NCBI GenBank assembly: GCA_018665505.1
Contig: JABJCS010000154.1
Span: forward strand, 1 to 6,881
DNA: 6,881 bases
Direction of reading: 5' to 3'
Origin: Alphaproteobacteria bacterium
GTDB lineage: Bacteria > Pseudomonadota > Alphaproteobacteria > UBA8366
Shown here: in pieces, positions 1 through 6,056 of the stretch
How the letters are laid out: each line of letters starts with the position of its first letter
Position numbering within the stretch: the first letter of the stretch is position 1
Program-made: the position numbers and the translations under genes
Notes under the pieces: generated by a model
Told to the model about the DNA's origin: nothing
What the model saw: only the letters and a program-made list of their open reading frames with translations
Database searches by the model: none

Positions 1-2
1 AA

Positions 3-143
3 CCCATGCAACCCGGTGATGTGAAGGCAACTTATGCCGATATCGAGGCCAGCCAACGGGATTTCGGTTTCTTCCCGAAGACATCTATTGACGAGGGATT
101 GCCCGATTTCGTCGAGTGGTACCGGGAATATCACAACGTCTAA
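3..143 (+). CDS. C-terminal end of an NAD-dependent sugar-nucleotide epimerase (UDP-glucuronate 4-epimerase-like), partial
   Basis: The frame is open from the left edge to TAA at 141-143 and encodes 46 residues; the start lies outside the window. The fragment reads PMQPGDVKATYADI, then RDFGFFPKT, and ends FVEWYREYHNV. This is the usual tail of extended-SDR sugar-nucleotide epimerases of the UDP-glucuronate 4-epimerase group: a QPGDV-TYAD stretch, a 'GF-P-T' segment, and a final amphipathic helix with WYR-Y. Such enzymes invert C4 of UDP-hexuronic acids or hexoses in the cytoplasm to supply polysaccharide precursors. The Rossmann fold and the catalytic Tyr-Lys would be upstream, so activity cannot be judged. 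An 87-base gap separates it from the next start, so it probably belongs to a different, surface-polysaccharide unit. Related GDP- or dTDP-sugar epimerases are possible alternatives. Confidence 0.85.
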   Translation, partial: PMQPGDVKATYADIEASQRDFGFFPKTSIDEGLPDFVEWYREYHNV

Positions 144-218
144 CACGTAAGTTTTCCATACGATTGGAAAGACTTCCGCGTTCGTGGCCCTACTTTGATC
201 GTTAAGTGGACAACGATT

Positions 219-222
219 GGAG
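219..222 (+). promoter_or_regulatory. Shine-Dalgarno site fixing the start of the flavin oxidoreductase at 231
   Basis: GGAG lies 8 bases before the ATG at 231. The reading frame could be extended to a TTG at 195, but that would add 12 residues with no family character and no purine-rich site in front. The ATG gives MQFGIMM, the usual first beta strand of the luciferase-like barrel. Confidence 0.6.
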
Positions 223-230
223 TGAAGTTG

Positions 231-1253
231 ATGCAGTTTGGCATCATGATGCGCGGCCAATTCCCGCGCGAAGATGCGGTCGCGGACCGATTTCAAGAAA
301 TGCTCAAACAGGCGCGGATGGCGGAGCGCTTGGGTTACCATTCAATCACCAAGGGCGCGCACTACAGCACGCATCCGCTACAGGATTTGCAGCAGGTGCC
401 ATTTTTGTGCCGTGTGGCCGCGGAGGCGCCGAGCTTGCGTCTCAACACCGGTGTCATGCTGTTGCCGCTCCACAAGCCGTTGGATGTGGCGGAACAACTC
501 GGCACATTGGATATCATGACCAACGGCAAGCTCATCTTTGGGTGCGGGGTCGGGTACCGCGATATAGAATTCAAGGCCTTCGGTATGGAGAAGAAAGACC
601 GCGGAAAGCGCTTTGAAGAGAACCTGAATGCTGTAAAGCGGCTGTGGACGGAAGAGAAAGTCACGTTGAAGGGCTCTCATTTCGAACTCGACGAGGCGTC
701 ATGTTCGGCGCGGCCGGTACAGGCCCCCCATCCGCCGATTTGGATTGGTGCGGCCGCTGATGTGGCGATCAAGCGCGCGGCGCGAATGGGAACTTGTTGG
801 TATGTCGGACCGAATGACCGACTTGATGTTATCGCCGAGCAGTTGGAGACCTATAAGCGGGCGCTCGACGAGGCCGGTCGGCCGTTTCCGGAGGAATTTC
901 CGGTGCGGCGCGAAGTCTTCGTCGCACCCACCCGCGAAGAAGCCTATAAGCTCGCCGAAGGGCCGATTATGACTAAATACCGCGCCTATCATGCCTGGGG
1001 CTTGGGCCAGGCGCGTGTTTCGGCGGGCGAGACGGACGAGCTCGGTCAACCGTTCGAGGAGCTGCTGAAGGACCGTTTCTTCATCGGCTCGCCGGATGAC
1101 GTTGCCGAACAGATGATAAAGTTCAACAAACGCATCGGCATGAACCATATAGTGATGAGCATGCATTGGCCGGGACTGGAAGTTTCCCGTTCGATGGAAA
1201 CTATGCAATTGATCGCCGAGGAGGTCTTCCCGCGGGTGCGGCAAGGTCTCTAG
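231..1253 (+). CDS. LLM-class (luciferase-like) flavin-dependent oxidoreductase
   Basis: The product has 340 residues, a normal length for bacterial luciferase-like monooxygenases. These are cytoplasmic TIM-barrel enzymes that use reduced FMN or F420 to oxidise or reduce small organic substrates. Visible landmarks are the first strand MQFGIMMRG (1-9), the LNTGVMLLPLHKPLDVAEQ segment (71-89), the NGKLIFGCGVGYR strand-loop (98-110), the RGKRFEENL helix (124-132), the PPIWIGAAADVAIKRAA segment (168-184), and a C-terminal GSPDDVAEQM helix (287-296). All are typical of the 'TIGR03619-like' F420/FMN branch. The set of motifs looks complete. The substrate and the choice of FMN or F420 cannot be read from sequence. 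The unknown gene at 1280 follows after 26 bases with its own strong ribosome site, so co-transcription is likely. The start is the ATG preceded by GGAG, not an upstream TTG. Confidence 0.9.
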   Translation: MQFGIMMRGQFPREDAVADRFQEMLKQARMAERLGYHSITKGAHYSTHPLQDLQQVPFLCRVAAEAPSLRLNTGVMLLPLHKPLDVAEQLGTLDIMTNGKLIFGCGVGYRDIEFKAFGMEKKDRGKRFEENLNAVKRLWTEEKVTLKGSHFELDEASCSARPVQAPHPPIWIGAAADVAIKRAARMGTCWYVGPNDRLDVIAEQLETYKRALDEAGRPFPEEFPVRREVFVAPTREEAYKLAEGPIMTKYRAYHAWGLGQARVSAGETDELGQPFEELLKDRFFIGSPDDVAEQMIKFNKRIGMNHIVMSMHWPGLEVSRSMETMQLIAEEVFPRVRQGL

Positions 1254-1279
1254 GTGGAATACGATATAGGGAGGCTAAA

Positions 1280-1849
1280 ATGACTGCAGACCCGCATCGC
1301 GTGATCCTCACGGGAGAAAACCCCTTCATCCGACTGAGTGTGTCGGAAGACGGACCCGTTTCCACTAATGCCAGCTTTTGGCGCGTTCTTTTCTCAGACG
1401 GCGGACCTGGACACGTCCTCTATATCAAGAGCGACCTGACCGACAATCGTTGGCGCATCTATTCTGATAATATCGCGATGACCAGATGGCTGCAGAACAG
1501 CGTTCAAGGAATGCTGAACGCGGAGACGGCGGATATGTCGATTCCGGTGACCGAAGCTGAATTCTCCAAATACGGCGACTTCCGGGATAGTTGGACCGAG
1601 TGCATCGAATCCTATGATGAGGAAATAGAGATGACTTGGTACAATTGCGGCGATCCGCTGTTGATCCACACGGAACCGACGGCGGAAAAGGCCTATGGCG
1701 TTTGCACCGTTTTGGTCCCGGCACTCGGCGCACGGTTGACCCATAACGGGGTGGAGGCGGTGGGCCAGCCTTGGGCGACTGAACGCGTGGGTCGCCCCTT
1801 TAGCACCTGTGCGCTCGCCTTCTCGGAGAGCTGGACCGAGAAACGCTAG
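1280..1849 (+). CDS. Conserved-looking protein of unknown function, 189 residues
   Basis: The start is the ATG at 1280, 5 bases after a strong GGGAGG (1269-1274); the same frame is open further upstream, but only inside the preceding gene. I do not recognise the family. The protein has no signal peptide, no membrane segment and no obvious nucleotide- or metal-binding motif. It is acidic and rich in Trp (W34, W58, W70, W105, W120, W165, W185). It seems mostly beta, with a central YSDNIAMTRWLQ helix (61-72) and an EEIEMTWYNCGDPLLIHTE stretch (114-132) that looks like a substrate-pocket strand pair. The spacing (26 bases after the flavin oxidoreductase, 25 before the SDR) places it in one transcription unit with two redox enzymes. 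An accessory or small-molecule-binding role is inference only. Confidence 0.8.
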   Translation: MTADPHRVILTGENPFIRLSVSEDGPVSTNASFWRVLFSDGGPGHVLYIKSDLTDNRWRIYSDNIAMTRWLQNSVQGMLNAETADMSIPVTEAEFSKYGDFRDSWTECIESYDEEIEMTWYNCGDPLLIHTEPTAEKAYGVCTVLVPALGARLTHNGVEAVGQPWATERVGRPFSTCALAFSESWTEKR

Positions 1850-1874
1850 TAAAATACAGCAAAGGAGAGTGTCG

Positions 1875-2237
1875 ATGCTCGAAGGTAAGGGTGCGCTTGT
1901 CACGGGGTCTTCGGGGAGCATCGGCACTGCTATTGCCAATGCGCTTGCCGAGGCGGGCGCCAATGTCATGCTCAATGGTTACCGCAATCCCGAAGCGATC
2001 GAGGCGCAGCGCGACCGCATGATCGCGGATTACGGCACCAAGGTCGACTATCGGATCGCCAATTTGAATGAATACAGCGATATCGAATCCATGGTCGCCG
2101 ATTGCGAGACTTCCTTAGGTTCACTCGATATCGTCATCAATAATGCGGGTGTTCGGCACACGGACAAACTGCAAGATTTCCCGAATGACGCGTGGGAGCG
2201 GGCCATGCGGGTTAATCTATGCGTAAGAGTTGTCTGA
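1875..2237 (+). pseudogene. Truncated SDR-family dehydrogenase, N-terminal half, 3-hydroxybutyrate dehydrogenase-like
   Basis: The start is the ATG at 1875, 5 bases after AAAGGAGAG (1861-1869). The frame encodes 120 residues against roughly 250-260 for the family. Present are the N-terminal Rossmann strand with the glycine-rich turn TGSSGSIG (10-17), a VMLNGY strand (31-36), the DIVINNAG motif (85-92) and the helix up to MRVNL (111-115). The catalytic Ser, the YxxxK pair and the substrate lid are absent. The 'LNG--NPEAIEA' stretch and 'VRHTDKLQDFP' resemble D-3-hydroxybutyrate dehydrogenases, so the parent gene probably oxidised or reduced a small hydroxy acid or ketone. The last five residues CVRVV are not SDR: they are the first codons of a transposase relic read in another frame. 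The glycine turn is also unusual, because the second Gly of TGxxxGxG is Ser15. An enzyme made from this frame should be inactive. Confidence 0.85.
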
Positions 2238-2425
2238 GCAGATATAAGTAGGAGCGTTTTATTGCAGGTGCGACGGAGAGGACAGCTGCCAGTTTGTGTC
2301 GCGTGAACCGCAAGGCAGCGGCATTCTATTTTACCGTCTGCACGAGATCATCCAGCTTGCACTGGCGGCCGAAAACGCGGCGATGTTCGGCGACAGGCGT
2401 AAAGGCAAGCTTGGTCGGCAAAGTC
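2219..2425 (+). mobile_element. Decayed IS1595-family transposase relic
   Basis: Reading from the ATG at 2219 gives MRKSCLSRYK, then a TAG at 2249-2251, then ERFIAGATERTAASL and VNRKAAAFYF. This is the characteristic N-terminal helix-turn-helix region of IS1595/IS1016-type transposases. Near 2330 the frame slips, as if one base were lost, and similarity continues one frame over as YRLHEIIQLALAAEN, AAMFGD and RRKGKLGR (2332 to about 2418). A short V-G-K-V match (2414-2425) follows in the original frame. The segment that normally lies between 'FGG' and 'RRKGK', with the E-V-D-E-S motif carrying the first catalytic Asp, is missing. Most of the catalytic domain and any recognisable inverted repeats are also absent. 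The relic cannot encode a working enzyme. The left IS end is gone too, because the transposase start abuts the SDR codons directly. Family assignment is from memory of the conserved N-terminus. Confidence 0.75.
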
Positions 2426-2451
2426 CTGACATGGAACAGTTAATAGAATTT

Positions 2452-2479
2452 TTGACTCGGGCATCGTCTGATCTAATTT
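2452..2479 (+). promoter_or_regulatory. Weak sigma70-like promoter candidate upstream of the GMC gene
   Basis: TTGACT (2452-2457, five of six matches to the -35 consensus) is followed after 16 bases by TAATTT (2474-2479, a poor -10). An overlapping TCTAAT (2472-2477) is a better -10, but its spacing of 14 bases is too short. The site lies in an AT-rich patch just past the transposase relic and 39 bases before the GMC start. If real, it would transcribe the GMC gene independently of the interrupted SDR unit. Confidence 0.3.
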
Positions 2480-2506
2480 TTGGCACAGGAAGCAAAACCT
2501 GAAGTC

Positions 2507-2512
2507 GGGGGG
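2507..2512 (+). promoter_or_regulatory. G-run ribosome site deciding between two adjacent ATG codons
   Basis: Six consecutive G residues precede tandem ATG codons at 2515 and 2518. The distance to 2515 is only 2 bases, while 2518 sits at a normal 5 bases. The second ATG is therefore preferred; the protein differs by one Met. Confidence 0.45.
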
Positions 2513-2517
2513 AAATG

Positions 2518-4146
2518 ATGGATTCGGATAGTTATGATTATATCGTCGTGGGCGCGGGATCGGCGGGTGCCGTATTGGCGAACCGCCTGAGCGCCAGCGG
2601 AGAATTCCGGGTCCTTTGTCTGGAAGCGGGGACCGAGGGTTCCGGCTATTTTTGGTCGCGTGTTCCGGCCGGTGTCGCCAAGCTGATCGATAACCCTGCC
2701 GTCAATTGGTGTTACAACTCGGAGCCTGACGAAGGTAGTGGGCAGCGCGAGATCGAAGTGCCGCGTGGCAAGATGCTGGGCGGGTCAAGTTCGATCAACG
2801 GCATGGTATTTGTGCGCGGCCAAGCGCAGGACTATGACCATTGGGCGCAGCTCGGCAATCGCGGATGGAGTTATCAAGACGTTCTGCCCTTGTTCAAGCA
2901 AATGGAATCCTATGAGGGAGGATCGGATGAGTTTCGGGGCCGCGAAGGGCCTTTGCAAGTCTCGGACTCCGGCAAGCTAAGCCCATTCTTCGATAAAATG
3001 ATCGCTGCCGCCGCCAAGATCGGGATAAAGCATAATCCGGATTACAACGGTGCCGACCAAGAAGGCATCGCGATGACGCAGGCGACAATCAACAAGGGCC
3101 GGCGTCAAAGTACGGCATATTGCTATCTCGATCCGGCCCGCAGCCGCCCGAATTTGAAGATCCAGACGGGTGCCATGGGCGAGTCCCTTATCTTGGAGGG
3201 TAAGACCTGTGTTGGAATTCGCTACTCGGTGAACGGAGAGGCTCGAAAGGCGCGGGCCACGCGTGAAGTCGTCATCAGTTCCGGATCGATTAATTCTCCG
3301 AAGTTATTGGAATTGTCGGGAATCGGTAAGTCGGAGTTTCTGAGAGAACACGGTATCGAGCCGCTCCACGAATTGCCGGGGGTTGGTGAGAACCTGCGCG
3401 ACCATTACTCGCCGCGCATGAAGTACTCGATCACCGAGAAGGACGCGACCTTCAACGAACGTGGGAACGGGATGCGACTTGTCGGCGAAGCCGTGAAATA
3501 CGTGCTGGGCGGCAAGAGTTTTCTCGCCCTGTCGGCGGTTCCCCTACGCATGTATTTTCGCACTCGCGAAGGGCTCGAGACGCCGGATGCGACAATCTCC
3601 GTGATGCCGTTCCTCACCGAACGGGTCAACCGGGTGCGACGGGTTGCGAAAGAATGCGGCATCACGATGAATGTCAACGTGCTGCGCTCGGAAAGCATCG
3701 GTAGCATTCACATTAAGTCGGCCGACCCGGCGGAACCGCCGGCGATCCGGTTCAATTTTCTGTCCGCCGAAATGGACCGCACCGGTATTCTGCACGCCAT
3801 GCGCAAGGGGCGTGAGCTGATGGCGGCATCACCGATCGCCGAAATCGTCGGCGAAGAAATTGCTCCCGGTGCGGCTTATCAAACCGATGAACAGCTCTTG
3901 GAATGGGTGCGTAACAACGCCGAGACGACTTATCATCCAATCGGCACCTGCAAGATGGGCAGCGATACGATGGCCGTGGTCGACGATCAATTACGTGTGC
4001 ACGGCATCAAAGGGCTGCGGGTCGCCGACGCGTCGATCATGCCGACGCTGACCTCCGGCAACACCAACGCGCCATCGATCATGATCGGTGAGAAATGCGC
4101 CGCAATGATTCTGGCGAGCGTGGCGGCAGAGACGAAAGCCGCCTAG
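2518..4146 (+). CDS. GMC-family FAD-dependent oxidoreductase (choline/alcohol dehydrogenase-like)
   Basis: The product has 542 residues, full length for bacterial glucose-methanol-choline flavoproteins. These oxidise primary alcohols (choline, aliphatic or aromatic alcohols, polyethylene glycol) with FAD and pass electrons to the respiratory chain or oxygen. The N-terminal FAD-binding motif is VVGAGSAG (10-17), with the ribose-binding acidic strand at CLEAG. The first GMC signature is RGKMLGGSSSINGMVFVRG (from about 83) and the second is SSGSINSPKLLELSGIG. The catalytic pair is intact: His in TTYHPIGTCKMG (His 473) and Asn in SGNTNAPS near residue 517. A His/Asn pair is the dehydrogenase/oxidase arrangement seen in choline and cholesterol oxidases. 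There is no signal peptide, so the protein is probably cytoplasmic or peripheral to the membrane. It follows the IS relic and converges with the minus-strand gene at 4156, 9 bases away. The true substrate is unknown; BetA identity is not claimed. Confidence 0.93.
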   Translation: MDSDSYDYIVVGAGSAGAVLANRLSASGEFRVLCLEAGTEGSGYFWSRVPAGVAKLIDNPAVNWCYNSEPDEGSGQREIEVPRGKMLGGSSSINGMVFVRGQAQDYDHWAQLGNRGWSYQDVLPLFKQMESYEGGSDEFRGREGPLQVSDSGKLSPFFDKMIAAAAKIGIKHNPDYNGADQEGIAMTQATINKGRRQSTAYCYLDPARSRPNLKIQTGAMGESLILEGKTCVGIRYSVNGEARKARATREVVISSGSINSPKLLELSGIGKSEFLREHGIEPLHELPGVGENLRDHYSPRMKYSITEKDATFNERGNGMRLVGEAVKYVLGGKSFLALSAVPLRMYFRTREGLETPDATISVMPFLTERVNRVRRVAKECGITMNVNVLRSESIGSIHIKSADPAEPPAIRFNFLSAEMDRTGILHAMRKGRELMAASPIAEIVGEEIAPGAAYQTDEQLLEWVRNNAETTYHPIGTCKMGSDTMAVVDDQLRVHGIKGLRVADASIMPTLTSGNTNAPSIMIGEKCAAMILASVAAETKAA

Positions 4147-4155
4147 AAAGGCGCC

Positions 4156-4680
4156 TTAAATTAGCGGGTCATGTGACCACTGCAGAAGTGCCTGTCGCTG
4201 GCGGCGGCGGCAAAAGATATCTCCTGGCTCGCAATTCGCCCGAATTTGGCCCGCGTGCCGTGCGAACGCGCGCCAGCGTTTAATCTGTATGGCGTCGATT
4301 TCGGCCAGTCGCCTGCCGAGATAGTATCGGCAATACCATTGAAACCAGCCCCGAGGGTCGGGCCCGTATATCCAGCCTTTCTCTTGCCATACGGAGAGAG
4401 GTTGGCGGCTCTTGATGCCGAAATAGTTGAGCGCGGGGTCCGCAATGTCGCTTATCTTTGCGTTGGCGAACCAACTGCTGGGAAATTCATCCGTACAGTC
4501 GTTACAATATTTTCCTTCGAAAATGCCCATTTCGAGCATCTCTCCGGGAGAGAGGTGCGGTGTGAAGTTTTTGGAAAAATTCTCGCCGACGGGTGCTTCC
4601 AACCGATAGCGGTATCCCGACTGCATTCTGTCGTTTACTTCAACCGTGCTGTTATTCGGGATAAAGGTCGGGCCCTGCAA
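4156..4680 (-). CDS. Conserved protein of unknown function with an RGWFQWYCRYY motif
   Basis: The product has 174 residues, starting at a TTG (4680-4678) one codon after the stop of the upstream M19 gene; no in-frame ATG occurs until residue 19. The TTG start retains the FIPNNSTVEVNDRMQSGYRY segment (6-25), which I recall as a conserved N-terminus of an uncharacterised bacterial family. Other conserved-looking blocks are LSPGEMLEMGIFEGKY (43-58), QPLSVWQEKGWI (93-104), DPRGWFQWYCRYYLGRR (108-124) and CEPGDIFCRRRQRQALLQW (150-168). The Cys residues form a CxxC (59-62) plus C150 and C157, which could bind a metal or form disulfides. There is no signal peptide or membrane segment. The dense aromatic/Arg block recalls a nucleic-acid-binding surface, but that is speculation. 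Position and spacing suggest it is made together with the M19 protein. It ends 9 bases from the convergent GMC gene. Confidence 0.8.
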   Translation of the reverse strand: MQGPTFIPNNSTVEVNDRMQSGYRYRLEAPVGENFSKNFTPHLSPGEMLEMGIFEGKYCNDCTDEFPSSWFANAKISDIADPALNYFGIKSRQPLSVWQEKGWIYGPDPRGWFQWYCRYYLGRRLAEIDAIQIKRWRAFARHAGQIRANCEPGDIFCRRRQRQALLQWSHDPLI

Positions 4681-4695
4681 AATTCATTTCCACAC
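4678..4695 (-). promoter_or_regulatory. Stop-restart junction between the M19 gene and the downstream TTG gene
   Basis: Read on the minus strand, the M19 gene ends TGG AAA TGA, followed by ATT and then TTG, the first codon of the next gene in the same frame. A weak GGAA sits 7 bases before the TTG. The arrangement fits termination-reinitiation by ribosomes leaving the M19 gene. An ATG overlapping the stop (ATGA) is in a different frame and opens only a short dead-end reading frame. Confidence 0.45.
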
Positions 4696-5721
4696 GCGTT
4701 TGAAGAATTCCAAAAGGTTTTCGCCGAGGATGCCTTTGATCGTTTGTTCGTCGTGGCCGCGTGATAAAAATCCGCGTGTCAGATTCGGTAACTGGCTCAC
4801 ACCCTCGAGGCCGACCGGAAAATCATAGGACGAGCCGAAGGCGTGAGCATGCTTGCGGAGGTTTACCTTTTCGACATCCGTCCAACCTTCGATGAAATCC
4901 AATCCGATACTGACGGAGTCCGCGCCCGCAAGGCCAAGGAGATAGTCTGCTTGATCCAAGAGGTCTTGAATATGTGGGCGGCTGCCGTCGCTGCTTAGGA
5001 AGGCCGGAAACGCATTCAATCCGATCACGCCACCGCCTCCGGCAAGATTCAAAATTTGATCGTCCGTCTTGTTTCTGGTGTTCTCGCAAAGTCGACGAGC
5101 GTTGGAATGGGTGAAGGCCAGCGGATGTTTTGCGATGCGGATCGCGTGCTCCACGGAGTTATCGCCCACATGTGAAAGATCGACGGCTATTCCGGCGTCT
5201 TGCATCGCGTGCATCAGATCAACACCGTATAGGCTCAACCCGCCGCCTTCAGGCTCTAGGCAACCGTCGGCGGCAAGGTTCCGTTGATTGTAAGTGAGTT
5301 GAACGCAGCGAATGCCGACCCCGTGGAATGCGTCGACGAGACCCAAGTCGTCACCGAACGGTGTCGCATTCTGGAACGCCATGACGATGCCGAGTTTTCC
5401 CATGTCTTTTGTGCGATAGAAATCGTCGGTGTTTAGCACCAATTCCATCCGTCTGTCATTCTCACGGACCAAGCGCAAAGTGTGGTCGATTGCCCGCATT
5501 GCCGCTTCCGTATGGCTACCTATCCCAGTTTCGACACCAATGAAGACAGTGACGACCGCTGCCGTCATGCCGGCTTCAATGAGCCTATCGGTAAAGGGTT
5601 GTTGCAATGTGTAAGCGAGTGCCGTTCCGTCTATCACCATCGCATCGCGATGAATTCTCGCCGCCAACGTCTCTTGGTCGTTCGTTAACTCGATACGCGT
5701 ATCGGAATTATCTGTGCTCAT
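4684..5721 (-). CDS. M19 (membrane dipeptidase) family protein with altered metal site
   Basis: The product has 345 residues with the (beta/alpha)8 amidohydrolase-type fold of renal/membrane dipeptidases. Classical members hydrolyse dipeptides, often with D-residues at the C-terminal position, using two zinc ions. Recognisable parts are VIDGT (29-33), GVGIRCVQLTYNQRN (134-148), AVDLSHVG (179-186), FTHSNAR (203-209), Arg216 in the N-x-R-N segment, SIGLDF (271-276) and the C-terminal helix ILGENLLEFF. His184, His205, Arg216 and Asp275 match ligand or substrate residues of the family. The usual HxD after V-I-D-G is replaced by T-A-L, and the bridging Glu appears as Gln117 in MAFQNATPF. The alpha-metal site is therefore probably lost or rebuilt. 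There is no signal peptide or GPI/lipid signal, so it should be cytoplasmic. The start is the ATG at 5721; its GAGG ribosome site is rather distant (12 bases). It is probably co-translated with the gene at 4680. Confidence 0.9.
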   Translation of the reverse strand: MSTDNSDTRIELTNDQETLAARIHRDAMVIDGTALAYTLQQPFTDRLIEAGMTAAVVTVFIGVETGIGSHTEAAMRAIDHTLRLVRENDRRMELVLNTDDFYRTKDMGKLGIVMAFQNATPFGDDLGLVDAFHGVGIRCVQLTYNQRNLAADGCLEPEGGGLSLYGVDLMHAMQDAGIAVDLSHVGDNSVEHAIRIAKHPLAFTHSNARRLCENTRNKTDDQILNLAGGGGVIGLNAFPAFLSSDGSRPHIQDLLDQADYLLGLAGADSVSIGLDFIEGWTDVEKVNLRKHAHAFGSSYDFPVGLEGVSQLPNLTRGFLSRGHDEQTIKGILGENLLEFFKRVWK

Positions 5722-5726
5722 TACAA

Positions 5727-6044
5727 ATGTTTGCCTCGAACATCACTAGTCGGCAGATCGTATCACGCTATCTGCGCTGGCATAACAGCGATGTGATTTC
5801 CGCGAATCGATACTGCACCGTGTCTGTTTGCAATGGGATATCTAATGCCGCTTGTGCGGTGAATATGGTCAGTACAATTGCCAATGCCGAGCAACCCGCG
5901 CTCGACGGTATAGAGGTCAATGTCGCTATCTATCGGGACATGGCGAAACCAGCCGGCGACGTATCGTTATACGATTCTGTCCAGGTTGAGTTCGAGATGT
6001 GGGGCGTGAGCGACGACGACGCACGCTTTATGGTCAAGGCCTGA
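5727..6044 (+). pseudogene. Probable OsmC-like protein remnant (C-terminal part)
   Basis: The frame from the ATG at 5727 encodes 105 residues, against about 140 or more in OsmC-type peroxide-reducing proteins. The part from VCNGISNAACAVNM (residue 35 onward), through STIANAE, LDGIEVNVAIYRD and VQVEFEMWGVSDDDARFMVKA, follows the usual OsmC order: the central Cys helix, then the 'L-GIEV-V--RD' strand, then the 'F-M-GVSD-DA' helix. The first 34 residues have no family character, so the N-terminal half, with the first active-site Cys region, seems lost or replaced. The frame ends at TGA (6042-6044), but the next codons read K-Q-R-TGA (6045-6056). That matches an expected ending 'Y-K-Q-R' if the first TGA was once a Tyr codon. 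The start lies only 5 bases from the divergent M19 start, leaving no room for separate promoters, and there is no clear ribosome site. Family identity is moderately supported. Confidence 0.45.
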
Positions 6045-6056
6045 AAACAACGGTGA

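Noticed and set aside
153..170. Hairpin TTTCCA-TACGAT-TGGAAA after the epimerase gene, as a terminator
   Set aside because: The stem is AT-rich and short, and no T-run follows it.
160..221. Nine-base direct repeat ACGATTGGA at 160-168 and 213-221
   Set aside because: Only two copies of a short word 53 bases apart, the second overlapping a ribosome site; it could easily be chance.
2296..2502. Plus-strand open frame of 68 codons
   Set aside because: Its middle part is the frame-shifted portion of the transposase relic; the start and the tail after R-K-G-K-L-G-R are out-of-frame or unrelated sequence, and there is no ribosome site.
4148..4157. Perfect palindrome AAGGCGCCTT between the convergent GMC and unknown genes, as a bidirectional terminator
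   Set aside because: It has no loop and no adjacent T-run, so it cannot form a standard terminator hairpin; it may equally be a chance site.
4246..4764. Plus-strand open frame of 172 codons
   Set aside because: It lies opposite the minus-strand conserved protein and the M19 gene end; its translation has no family character, while the minus-strand frame has conserved blocks and aligns with gene spacing.
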